NCBI GenBank assembly: GCA_033032865.1
Contig: JAWHQI010000040.1
Coordinates: 11,639,001-11,703,000, forward strand
Length of the DNA stretch: 64,000 bases
Direction of reading: 5' to 3'
From: Dactylorhiza incarnata
Lineage: Eukaryota > Streptophyta > Magnoliopsida > Asparagales > Orchidaceae
In this document: piece by piece, positions 47,400-56,934 of the stretch
How the letters are laid out: every line of letters begins with the position of its first letter
Numbering within the stretch: the stretch's first letter is position 1
Made by a program: the position numbers and the translations under genes
Notes under the pieces: model-generated
Seen by the model: only the letters and a program-made list of their open reading frames with translations
Told to the model about the DNA's origin: nothing
Databases searched by the model: none

Positions 47400-47658
47400 C
47401 ATATGTCATGGGAATAAGAGGATAAAATTCATTATCCCCTAAACATATGCATCCAAAATCATTTAAAAGATTATATGTCATAAAGTAAGAGGATAAAATT
47501 CATTACTTTTAAACATATACATTTTGGGTTTTTAATTGAAGAGAATTTAAAAAAAAAGATTATATGGCATGGAAAATAAGAGGATAAAATCCATTATTTT
47601 CCTAAACATATACAAATTCCTATTCAAAAGAGGTGAGAGGATAAAATTCATCACCTCT
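47400..47658 (+). other. Array of four hairpins with a constant loop in E's 3' UTR
   Basis: Copies lie at 47400-47449, 47472-47519, 47561-47612 and 47629-47658. Inner stems: gggaataa/ttatcccc (one mismatch), aaagtaa/ttacttt, ggaaaataa/ttattttcc and agaggtga/tcacctct. Each closes the 14-base loop gaggataaaattca, which is identical except for one base in copy 3. The first three also have an outer stem: catatgt/acatatg, tatatgt/acatata, tatatgg/acatata. Stem sequence changes while pairing is kept, the mark of selected RNA structure. Similar arrays are in A and F. A role in packaging or RNA stability is inference. Confidence 0.75.
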
Positions 47659-48042
47659 ATTCAAAAACTATTCATTTGCCATTTTGTTCAAACCCATCCC
47701 TAGCAAATTTCATTATTTCTAGTCCTAAATTAAATTATTAAGAGAGCAATATTTTGGTAGATGTCCTTTCCTTAAGTTTCTTTTATGTTAAAGTGTTTAT
47801 AATTTCAATCTAATTTTGTTTGAAAATTTCTATAATTTTGATTGCTAAATAGTTATCTTGAGAAGTAGTTAGCTAAACAAATTTCTCTTTTTAAATTATC
47901 AACATAACTTATGACTTAATTCTTGAATTCCTAAAATTTGCTTTTGACTTATTCTTGGTTTAATAAAATTTTAGTCAATTAGACATAATATCAATGTCTT
48001 GTAATTCTTTCCTCACTCTTTTCGTTTGGAATAGCAAAAGCT

Positions 48043-48058
48043 CAAGTATGGGGGTATT
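48043..48058 (+). other. Polypurine tract of element E
   Basis: caagtatgggggtatt abuts the 3' LTR. The preceding gaatagcaaaagct is shared with A and F. Confidence 0.88.
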
Positions 48059-49665
48059 TGATGAGTACTTTTTGTACTCATCTTTTAGTATAATTTTAAT
48101 ATAATTTTAGCATGAAATTATGTTATTTATATAAATTATATCATATAAATCCTTCCTATTTTAATTTCATAAGCTAACTTATGTTTATTTTGTGTTTTCA
48201 GGTTTTCTGGACAGTTTGAGCAAAAATGTCAAGTAAACGCCCAAGGTCACGGGCGTGACGAAGGGAGTGACAGTCTAGATGTGTTCCAGACCCGATTCTG
48301 CCATCCCGGGAGCATTCCTTGAAGTTTTGCCAAGTACACATCCCAGGTCAGGGTCATGACCAAGGGCGTGACCCAATGTCATGGCCGCGACCCGCTGAGA
48401 CGAAGTAGTACCGCTGAGACGAATCAGAACCGCTAAGATCAAGCCTTACACGCCCCATGTCACGGGCGTGACCAGGGGGCATGACATCCAATCACTGGCG
48501 TGACTCGCCCCGCGCCTTCCCGCCAAAGATTTCCCTCCAGTAGCACATTTAAAGATTACACGCCCCAGGTCACGGGCGTGAACTAGGGCGTGACGTGTCC
48601 GAAATGCCTGCATTGAAGCCAGAATGCACCCTCTCTGCCGGCACAGATCACGCCACCTACACGCCCCTTGGTCACGGGCGTGACCAAGGGCGTGTAACAT
48701 CAAATTTCTGCCTATTTAAAGGGAGCTTCTCCAGAACTCAAGGGACAAATTTTTAGGATTAGACATTTCATTTTTCATGTTTTATTTTCATTTTTAGTAG
48801 TTCTAATCCTTCTTTATTTCTTGCAAGTGTAGTTTTCAATTCAATAATTGTGATTTCTTTTCTTAGTTTGTAATTATCTTTGAATCAATTAATAAATTAG
48901 TTTTATTTCTCTCATTTTCTTCTCCCTTATTCATGTATTCTTTTATTTCATTTGATTCCTCAATCTCCATGAGTAGCTAAATTTCTATTAGTACTCGGCC
49001 GAGATGATCCAAGGAAAATATAATTCATAATTTAGTCTATAACTTCTTTTCTCTTTTTAGATCGCTTAAGATTTATCCTTGAATTTAATTTGATTGAGAT
49101 TGTATTATCGATATATAATTCTCATTCTTATTTTCGTAGTCTAATAACTGAGAGGTTTTGAGTTCGAATCGATCATTTCAAGGATAATGAGATTTGAATG
49201 CACTCCTCGAGAGAGGACGACATAAATCTCCGGGATTGGAGTCATATCCAATAGCGGGGTTCACATCGATAAGGCGAGTGTTTGGGGTTTCTATTCTAGA
49301 ACGAGATTTCGATTGATCAACCTAAACTCAGTTGAGTGCATCCTCGAGAGAGGTGCATTTATAATTCGGGAACCTCCACGATCAAGCAATTCTTTTAAGA
49401 GAATTAGAAGTTTTATTTCTTAATTTATTTATTTTTTCCAAGGTGATTCAAGGTTGAGTGCTAATCCTTTGATCATAGTTCTAAAAAATTATTTCTCTTT
49501 CTCGCAACAACCAACCCAAGTTTTATTCGATAAAATAATAGAGATTTTCCGAAGTAAGAGTAATCAACCGCCCCGAGTCTAATACGACCTTGTTTTAATA
49601 ACCTATACTACATTCGATACGGTACACTTGTCGTTATCGTTTGCGTATATAGTTTTGCTTCATAA
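48059..49665 (+). repeat. 3' LTR of element E
   Basis: It is 1607 bp, nearly equal in length to the 5' LTR, with matching palindromic modules (48240-48700). The TSD ctcat follows. Confidence 0.94.
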
Positions 49666-51740
49666 CTCATCAACTGGAACATTCTCACCAATTTCGTGCA
49701 AGCTGATGCGGTGTGGGACTTCCTGTCTACTATGAGGTGGGATTCTTTGTTCCCAATTTCGGAGCCCGCTTATTTCGAGCTCACGGTGGAATTTTTGTCC
49801 TCCTTCGATATTCGCCGGGCCGGGCCAGATAACTTCATCGAGTTTCGAATGGGCCGACTGAAGCACTACCTTTCTTTACATCAGTTTAACTTTATCATGG
49901 GTTTCTGTGATAAGGCTTTTACTCTTACAGAGGCCTATTCCACCCTCTCCCTTGATTTCCCCCAAGGTTATAATCTCCAACAATTCTGGGAGGAAATCAA
50001 AGACGACCCCAACCACTACTCACCTAAGAACTCCATGGGAAATCATCTCCTCTCCCGCGCCTTACGTTATCTACACTACCTCCTATCTTTCACTCTCTCC
50101 GCTTGCGGCGATATCCATAAAGTGGTGACCCGAACGGACTTACTGTATTTATAAAATCTGTACGAATGGATCCCACTCAACTTTGGTTCAGTGCTAGCTT
50201 CGTTTTCTGACATCAGGCCAAAAATATGAGGCTTAATGCACTTCATGACGACCCATTTGTTACACATCTCGCCATGTATGGGGGTTTGGGATGCCTTACT
50301 TCACATGACACTTGTCCATGAGCCCATCCCCATCACTTTCCAAATCCTCTAAGCCTTTGGTTTGATATGTCAATGTAGATAGGAGTTTGAGGCAGTTCCT
50401 CCCGCGGATGTTGCTGACCCTATAGACGTCTATCTCAACAAGAATGCCGATGACGTTCATCACGCTCCATAGTTTCCTCAGTCGCAATAACATTTTCCCT
50501 CAGCGCCCAGTTTGTTCGCTTATTTCGATCAACATTTTGGGCGACTACACACTCGACTAGATCAGATCCATAATGAGCAGTTGTCCATGTGCGCCCACTT
50601 TGACAATCATTTTTCTACTCTCAGGCAGCGCCATGCTTCCTCCATGGAGCATTTGTAGAGGGAATTTGCTGACTTGCGTGCCTATTATTAGCAGGAGGAT
50701 GATATCGATGATGCCTAAAGTTTTTTGTATGGTCGCTTGTATCTTGTATTCTCTATTTTAGTATCTTTATATTTGTTTTATTTCCCTTTCATAAATGAAA
50801 ATAAATGTTTTTCTTTCACATTCTGTTTTCTTCAGGTTGGCTCGGTGATGATTTGTTCTTCTTCAAAGGGACGATTTCTCTCTTTTACTCGCACTTTTAT
50901 TTTCTACAGCATTAGGGACAATGTTTATTTTTAAGTATATGGGCGTTGTCTCTTATAATTGCAAATCAATCATAAGTTAATCAAAAATATCAAAATTTGA
51001 AAAAAAAATATTTTAATTTTCATTTTTTCTTTATCTTATTTTCATTTCTCGGCAAATGAAAATACAATAAAATTACTTTCTTGCGAAACGGCCTTGTTGG
51101 GCTTTCATCCCACAAAACTGCCTAGTACCTTGAGAGCCCATTATTGGGTATTCCTTGGGAAGTCTAAGATTTAAAAAAATATATTGTTATTTTCTTTTTT
51201 TCTTGTTATATCTAAAATTAATATAGAAAATCAATCCAAAAAAAAACTTATTAAAAAAACTTATTCTAAAAATTAAATTTTTTTAACATATTTTCTAATA
51301 TAAATATTGTAATATTAGATTCTTCCCAACTTTATTTTTAATTGCGCTTAACCAATTTTAAAATTGTTAGTTTTTATTTATATGCTTGTAAAAAAGTTTT
51401 CTTTTTATGTATTTTTTATTTTATGTCTTTTCATAATTTGTTAGATTTAACTTTTAGATAAATTTGATATAACGAATTTTTCATTATTTTGGTTTGTTTA
51501 GAATATTTTTTAGTTTTACCTTCTCCCTTTAAAATATCATAAATTAATTTTGTAGAAATTGTGCTAAAAATCTGTAGATTTTACTTATATTAACTTTAAC
51601 TCATAGATTCTTAAGATTTCTCAATATATTTTCTGTGCTCTCAAAATATTTATCTTGAAAATTTTATAGCCTTTAACCCTAGCCCCTCCTCTACATTTTA
51701 CTTAACCCTTTTGATTGGAATTAAAAAATGTATAAAATAT

Positions 51741-51942
51741 CATATGTTATAGAATGAGGGGATAAAATTCATCAATCCTAAACATATGCACCCATAAATT
51801 ATAAAAGATATATGTCATGGAGATGAGGGGATAAAATTCATCACTCTTAAACATATACAATTTGGGAAGTTTAAAAAAATGTCTTAAAAAGATATATGTC
51901 ATGGAAATGAGAGAATAAAATTAAACATTTCCTAAATATATA
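51741..51942 (+). other. Array of three hairpins in A's 3' UTR
   Basis: Copies are at 51741-51788, 51809-51857 and 51893-51942. Outer stems are catatgt/acatatg, tatatgt/acatata and tatatgt/atatata (one G-U). The inner stem ggaaatg/catttcc of copy 3 is perfect; the other two pair with a bulge. Loops read ggggataaaattca (twice) and agagaataaaattaaa, close to E's. Confidence 0.65.
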
Positions 51943-52340
51943 CAAATATTTTCTTCTATGCCAATTTTTAACCCCCTCTTTAGCCAATATCATTTTAGAT
52001 TCAAGATATTTATGAGAGAGCATAGTTAATATTTTGGGTTTTTCTAAAAAGTTTCTAATGATATTAAAAGTTTTTATAATTCTAATCATAGATTATTTTG
52101 CTTATTTCAATGCAATTTTATTTATGAAAATTTAACTAGCGAATTTTTGAAACTAATTTTTATTCTACGCATACCAACTTATGAATCATGACATATTTCT
52201 TACGAATCTAAATTTTATTTCAAAACATATTTGTGATATGAGTCATGTATTATTTAAAATACAAAATTAGTATCAAATCTTTTTGAAATGTCATATGAAT
52301 TTTTCTCATAATTATGAATTGGTTTTGCTCTGGAATAGCA

Positions 52341-52362
52341 AAAGCTTAAGTATTGGGGTATT
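52341..52362 (+). other. Polypurine tract of element A
   Basis: aagcttaagtattggggtatt abuts the 3' LTR start TGATAGTACATT. Confidence 0.8.
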
Positions 52363-53047
52363 TGATAGTACATTATTTATGTTTATTTTACTATAGTTTT
52401 ATGTATTAAATAATTAGTTTTTTTTACATATTTTGTATTAATAATGTCTAAAATGCACTTATTTTCATTTTCAGGGATTTATGGTTGCTAATCACAATTT
52501 GGAGCTAACAATGACGATCAGAAGAATTTTGGGGCTTTTTTGCCAAAAATCCAAGTTACACGCCCTAGGTCACGCCCGTGACCTACGGGCGTGACTCCTG
52601 TCACGACAATGTTCATTTCAGAAATTCAAGAACTGCTTCCGGCAAAATTTCAGCTTATACGCCATAGGTTCACCCGTGACCACAAGATATGTCTCTGGAG
52701 TCACGGCCAGGAAGCTACTCGCAGACCAGAACTCCCTGCCAACTCAATTAAAATTACACGCCCTCAGTCACGCCCATGACCAGAAAGTGTGACACAGTGT
52801 CATGGTCATGACTTCTTCCGCGATCCAGAAACTACTGCCAGCTCACTTTAAAGTTACACGGTTTCGGTCACGCTCATGACCAAAGGGCATGACATCTGAT
52901 TAATTGAGTAAATGACAGCTAATTAATCCCTCACGCGCCCATTTTAGATCCAGCCAGACACGCCCATGTCTGAGGGCGTGTAATGTCGAGTTACGTAGAT
53001 TTTGGCGATTTCTTGCCCAACGTTTCTGGGGTATTTAAGAAAGCAGT
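52363..53047 (+). repeat. 3' LTR of element A, cut by element F
   Basis: It matches 5' LTR bases 1-640 from 52407 on. It carries the same palindromic modules (52556-52990). It stops at gcagt (53043-53047), probably the TSD of F; the remainder would lie beyond the window. Confidence 0.9.
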
Positions 53048-55458
53048 TGATGATTTAATTCGGATTTTTCTTCTTTTTAATTTGGTTTGCGCAACCTTTA
53101 TATGGCATGATTAGAGTTAGGCGGGTATTTTCAAAGAGTTTCGCAAGTATTCCTACTAGGAGAAACTTACCGTTATCCTATCAAAAGATAGAAGTAACGG
53201 TCTTTTTCTTCTTTCGAAATATTGACGATTACACCCCGACTACAACGCCGAATTCTATTGATTTTTAAAATAGAAAAGGAGAGTTTTGCACTAAATTGGT
53301 TTGAAAAGCTTTTGTTTAAATTTTAATCCAAACTAATCATATGATAAAGGCAAGTATACCTTATCGTGTGTAATACAGGATATTTTGTTTTAGAAAATAT
53401 CGAGGTCGTATATTTCCACGGATCGTATTGATAATACCTACTTTGAGGAACGAACTATTATTTTATTGGAATAAATTTTTAGTGTGGGTTTTTAAAAGTG
53501 AACGATAATAAGTGTATAACTAGAGTTCTAAACGATGATAATAAATAACGCACGATGTCGAATTACCTTGAGACAAAAATAGTCTTTTTTAGAAATAAAA
53601 GTGATGACTTATCAAAACATTAAAATGACTTGGCTGTGTATGTTCCATAATTATGAACGCTCCTCTCTCGAGGGTACGCCCACCTGAGATTATGAATATT
53701 CGACCGAACTCTCATTCTATAATCGAATCTTCTTAATACTCGCTTTATGTTGTGAACCCCGCTATTGGGTTTTTACTTCCAATTCGGGAGACTTGCCTCA
53801 TCCTCTCTCGAGGGTAGAGCACACTTCTCTTTACCCGTGAGCGATCAGTCCGTACGCACGAGCCTCTCGGCTAACTAGTGTACAGAAATGGAAATGAAAA
53901 CCACACATCAATTATGTGGCTCCACTCAACGTTATTCTCGGGTAAACCTTAAGCTCGTTAATTATTTTTAGAAAGAGATGTTTTTATTTTTAGAAAAACT
54001 ATTTTTGTGTCCCAATGCTCGTCGACATCGTGCGCTAAAGGAAATTATCCACTCATCGGAATGGAGACGACATTAATTATTGGAAAATACATGTTTAATA
54101 ATTTAAGCAGATATAAGCGGATAAAAAGGGAAATAAAATGACTTATATAAAAGCAGAAATAGCATCCGTCCCAACCGTCTTAATCAAGCGCTAAAGAACT
54201 TGGCCTCTCATCCGGGACGGGGCTGGTATAGAAATGAAAAGACTTATATAAAAGCAGTAATAATATCCATCCCAACCATCTTAATCAAGCGCTAAAGAAA
54301 CTTAGCCTCTCATCCGGGATGGGGGTGGTATAGAGCAGTTATATAAAGACTGAAAATTAAAACTAAGTTACAAAAAAGAAAAACACTATCTCATAAAATC
54401 ACGCACTCTACTTGTAATAAAAACACTAAATCGAAAGAAAGCATTCAAACGAAAGATATAAATAAAGCGTTAAAAAAGGCAATAAACTATTTTATAAAAG
54501 CTTTTAACATAAATTATGAAAGCAATAAAGTTATACTCATACATACACACACACTTGCATAAATTGAAAATGAAAAAGAAGATGATCCAAATGAGAAAAA
54601 CAAAAATTTATTTCTAAAATAAGCATTACAACTAGACTAACGAAACAAAAATTACAAACAAACTTAAACTGAATTGCATTTAGAGAAACTCACAATCACT
54701 CAAAAGAACTCAAAATACACTAACAAGAACTCAAAATTTGGATGAAAATTCCTTCAGCCGAGCCCCTCTATTTATAGACCAAATTTTATTTTTACACGCC
54801 CCTGGGTCACGGGCGTGTCTTCTGGTCACGGGCGTGACCCTGGGGCGTGACATTTGCTCTGCTGTAACAGCCACCTTCTCGAAGGATCCGTCGTCAAATA
54901 AGGTTGCACACGGGCGTGTATTGATGGGTCACGGGCGTGACTATGGGCGGCGCATATCTGCTTTAACTGGGGCATGACGGCTGGCGTGTGCGCTAGATTC
55001 TGGCAGGCGCAGAGAGGGTTTCGTCGAATGCCTGGATAGAGAGAGTTCGTCGAACGCAGAGAGAGTTCGTCGAACGCTGAGATGCGGAGAGTGCATCGAA
55101 TGCTGAGACATGGAGATTTCGTCAAACTCTGAGACGCGGAGAGTTCGTCGAACGCAGAGAGAGTTTGCCATCCGTCGAATGCTGAGAGAGTTCATCGGTC
55201 GTCGATCGCAGAAAAAGTTTGTCGAACTCTGAGAAGTTGGCATTTTAAAATTACATGCCCTTGGGTCACGGGCGTGGCTCAGGGGCGTGACTTGACAAAA
55301 ATTTGCCAAAATCCGTAAAAACAAGAAATTTAGCTAAGTTAGTAACAAAAAATAATAAAACAAGTAATTTATTTATTAATTTACATAAAAAATTTACAAT
55401 ATTAATTAAAACTATACTAATAACTATACTAAAAATACATATATTTTATGACTCATCA
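53048..55458 (-). repeat. 3' LTR of element F
   Basis: It is 2411 bp, longer than the LTRs of A, B and E. On the minus strand it starts TGATGAGTCAT and ends AAATCATCA. Palindromic tcacgggcgtgac modules lie at 54795-54950 and 55253-55290; gttcgtcgaac copies at 55021-55225. The TATA box is at 54768-54777 (minus strand). The 53640-53900 part holds the ctcgagagagg motifs found in A and E. Confidence 0.9.
54768..54777 (-). promoter_or_regulatory. TATA box of the element F LTR
   Basis: The sequence is ctataaatag on the minus strand, with the palindromic modules just upstream. Confidence 0.65.
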
Positions 55459-55477
55459 AATACCCCCGTACTTAAGC
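55459..55477 (-). other. Polypurine tract of element F
   Basis: On the minus strand it reads gcttaagtacgggggtatt and abuts the LTR start. An 8-bp hairpin (cttttgct/agcaaaag, 55477-55499) precedes and overlaps its first base. Confidence 0.85.
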
Positions 55478-56929
55478 TTTTGCTATTTTGGAGCAAAAGT
55501 AAGAGAGATCTATATGAGATTAACATAAGTTCGAATTTTTAGCTATCGTTTTATTTTAATCATAAGAGACTGAAAAATAAAAATTCGGAGTAATAAGAGT
55601 TAAGTCCTAAATTATGCAAATGATTTAAGTAGAAAGAAATGTCCTAGCCAAAAGACTTCTTAATTAACCAAATAGCAAACAAAATTGCAATCATTAGTAA
55701 ACGAGATTAGATCGAAATTATAATAACCTTTGTTTAAAGAAACAAGAAGGAAAAATATAAGTTACTAATTATGCTCTCAAATGATTTTTTGAATTAGAAC
55801 TAGAAACAACAATTTGGCTAAGGGAAAAGGGTAAAAAGCCTTGGCAAAAAGAATAGTTTTTAGGGGTGATGGTTTTTATTCGTCCACCCCTTCATTTTAG
55901 CTTTTTTGGTGTTCCCGTGAGGGAAAACTAATTCATTTTTATTAACCCAATGCCTATGTTTACGGAACGAAATCTTATTCCCATTGACATAAGATCTTTT
56001 AAAGTATTTATTGTGTGCCTATGTTTACAGAACGAATTCTTATTCCCATTGACATAAGATCTTTTTTTTTCTTTTAATTTTTTACTTGCCATGCTAAATT
56101 GGTGTATACAAGGGGTTTTCAAGAGAAATTCTAGAATAATAAAAAAATTTTGAGAACAACCTTAGTAATTTGAATATTCCTAGATTCCTAAAGACATAAA
56201 GTAGGGATAATTGCAGTCTAAAGTTGTTTTGCCAACATAATACACATGTCTCTATTTTAGCTAGTAGAAGTAGTGCTTGAAAACAAAGCCTCTATTTAAA
56301 TTAAAAACACAAGATATTCTTTAAAACTTAACCCCGAATGTTTAAATCTATCGATCTTAGATAAACAAATAAATAGTAAAACTAGCGATTATGAAAAGCC
56401 ACAAACAGATATTCTCAAAACTAAATGCTTTTAAGAATAAAAGTAAAGTAGGGTTTATTATTATTAAATTTTTTTATTTTATTTTTATTTTTATACTATG
56501 ACAAAGTAAAAAAAGAAAAACATGTTTTTTGAAATTTTTTGTGGTTTTTAAACATTTTTTTGTAGTTTTGTTCAAGCTTATATTTACAAAAGTAGGCAAG
56601 ATGAAATTAAACATTTTTTGAAAAAAAAATTTGTTTGTTTAAATGAAAATGATAAAACACCCCCATACTTAAAACCCAACATTGTCCCCAATGTTGTAAT
56701 GTAAGTATGAAGAAGAAAAAATAAAAGTGCAATATATACAAAAGGAAAGAGGGAGCAAAAAGGCGTCCCTGATAAAAAGCTGGCGGGGCCGGAAGAAACC
56801 CCGCAAAAACATATAAAAAGAACAAAACATAATAAAATATTAGATAAATATGGGAGCCTCCCACGAGCGCTTTGTTTACCGTCACGTAGCTGGATGATTA
56901 TGGCGTGGTAAGATTATAAATTGGGGAGG
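55459..56929 (-). other. 3' UTR of element F with hairpin array
   Basis: The region is AT-rich and non-coding. In minus-strand order: the GGGA-loop hairpin (56696-56677; caacattg/caatgttg) with a PPT-like tract, three hairpins (56058-56018, 55993-55953, 55891-55862), then the PPT hairpin. The last array hairpin has stem aggggtgg/tcacccct with a 14-base loop, the counterpart of E's fourth. The UTR motif of A and E was not found. Confidence 0.68.
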
Positions 56930-56934
56930 GTGAA

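Larger units (their letters stand above)
43283..49665 (+). mobile_element. Element E: non-autonomous Athila-related retrotransposon (LARD-like)
   Basis: LTRs start TGATGAG; the 5' copy ends CTTCATCA, the 3' copy CTTCATAA (last C changed). The TSD ctcat is perfect (43278-43282, 49666-49670). It is 6.4 kb with a tRNA-Asp type primer site and a PPT but no pol. It encodes a zinc-knuckle protein related to B's. The two LTRs look very alike, so insertion was fairly recent. Confidence 0.93.
43128..50718 (+). pseudogene. ORF-1-like gene of element A, interrupted by element E
   Basis: The coding parts are 43128-43282 and 49671-50718. The start MARRCNHHAGESSSALL is open to the E insertion; after the single TSD copy the frame continues in phase (NWNILTNFVQADAVWDFL). 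The centre FPISEPAYFELTVEFLSSF matches B's ORF-1-like protein. The first stop is at about 50152; the frame then continues with several stops to a TAA at 50716. The family resembles Athila ORF-1, which sits in the env position but has no proven function. I see no signal peptide or membrane helix. Confidence 0.75.
50719..52362 (+). other. 3' UTR of element A with hairpins and PPT
   Basis: The region is AT-rich and non-coding. In order it holds a decayed GGGA-type hairpin (50910-50923) with a PPT-like tract, the UTR motif (51080-51168), an array of three hairpins (51741-51942), a hairpin (ttttgct at 52323, agcaaaa at 52337) and the PPT. The order is the same as in E. Confidence 0.7.
1..53047 (+). 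mobile_element. Element A: Athila-type Ty3/gypsy retrotransposon, outermost, degenerate, broken by B, E and F
   Basis: A's own sequence is 1-3967, 38606-43282 and 49671-53047; the gaps are elements B and E, and F cuts its 3' LTR. Order in the element: 5' LTR, tRNA-Asp type primer site, gag, protease, reverse transcriptase, RNase H, integrase, a long leader, an ORF-1-like gene, a structured 3' UTR, PPT and 3' LTR. The Athila assignment rests on the gag start (MTRGN), the reverse transcriptase wording and the ORF-1-like gene after integrase. Base 1 lines up with base 52407 of the 3' LTR, so about 44 bp of the 5' LTR lie outside the window. Many stops and frameshifts show it is dead. Confidence 0.9.

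Noticed and set aside
43128..50718. Calling A's ORF-1-like product an envelope protein
   Set aside because: It sits in the env position, but I see no signal peptide, membrane helix or cleavage site.
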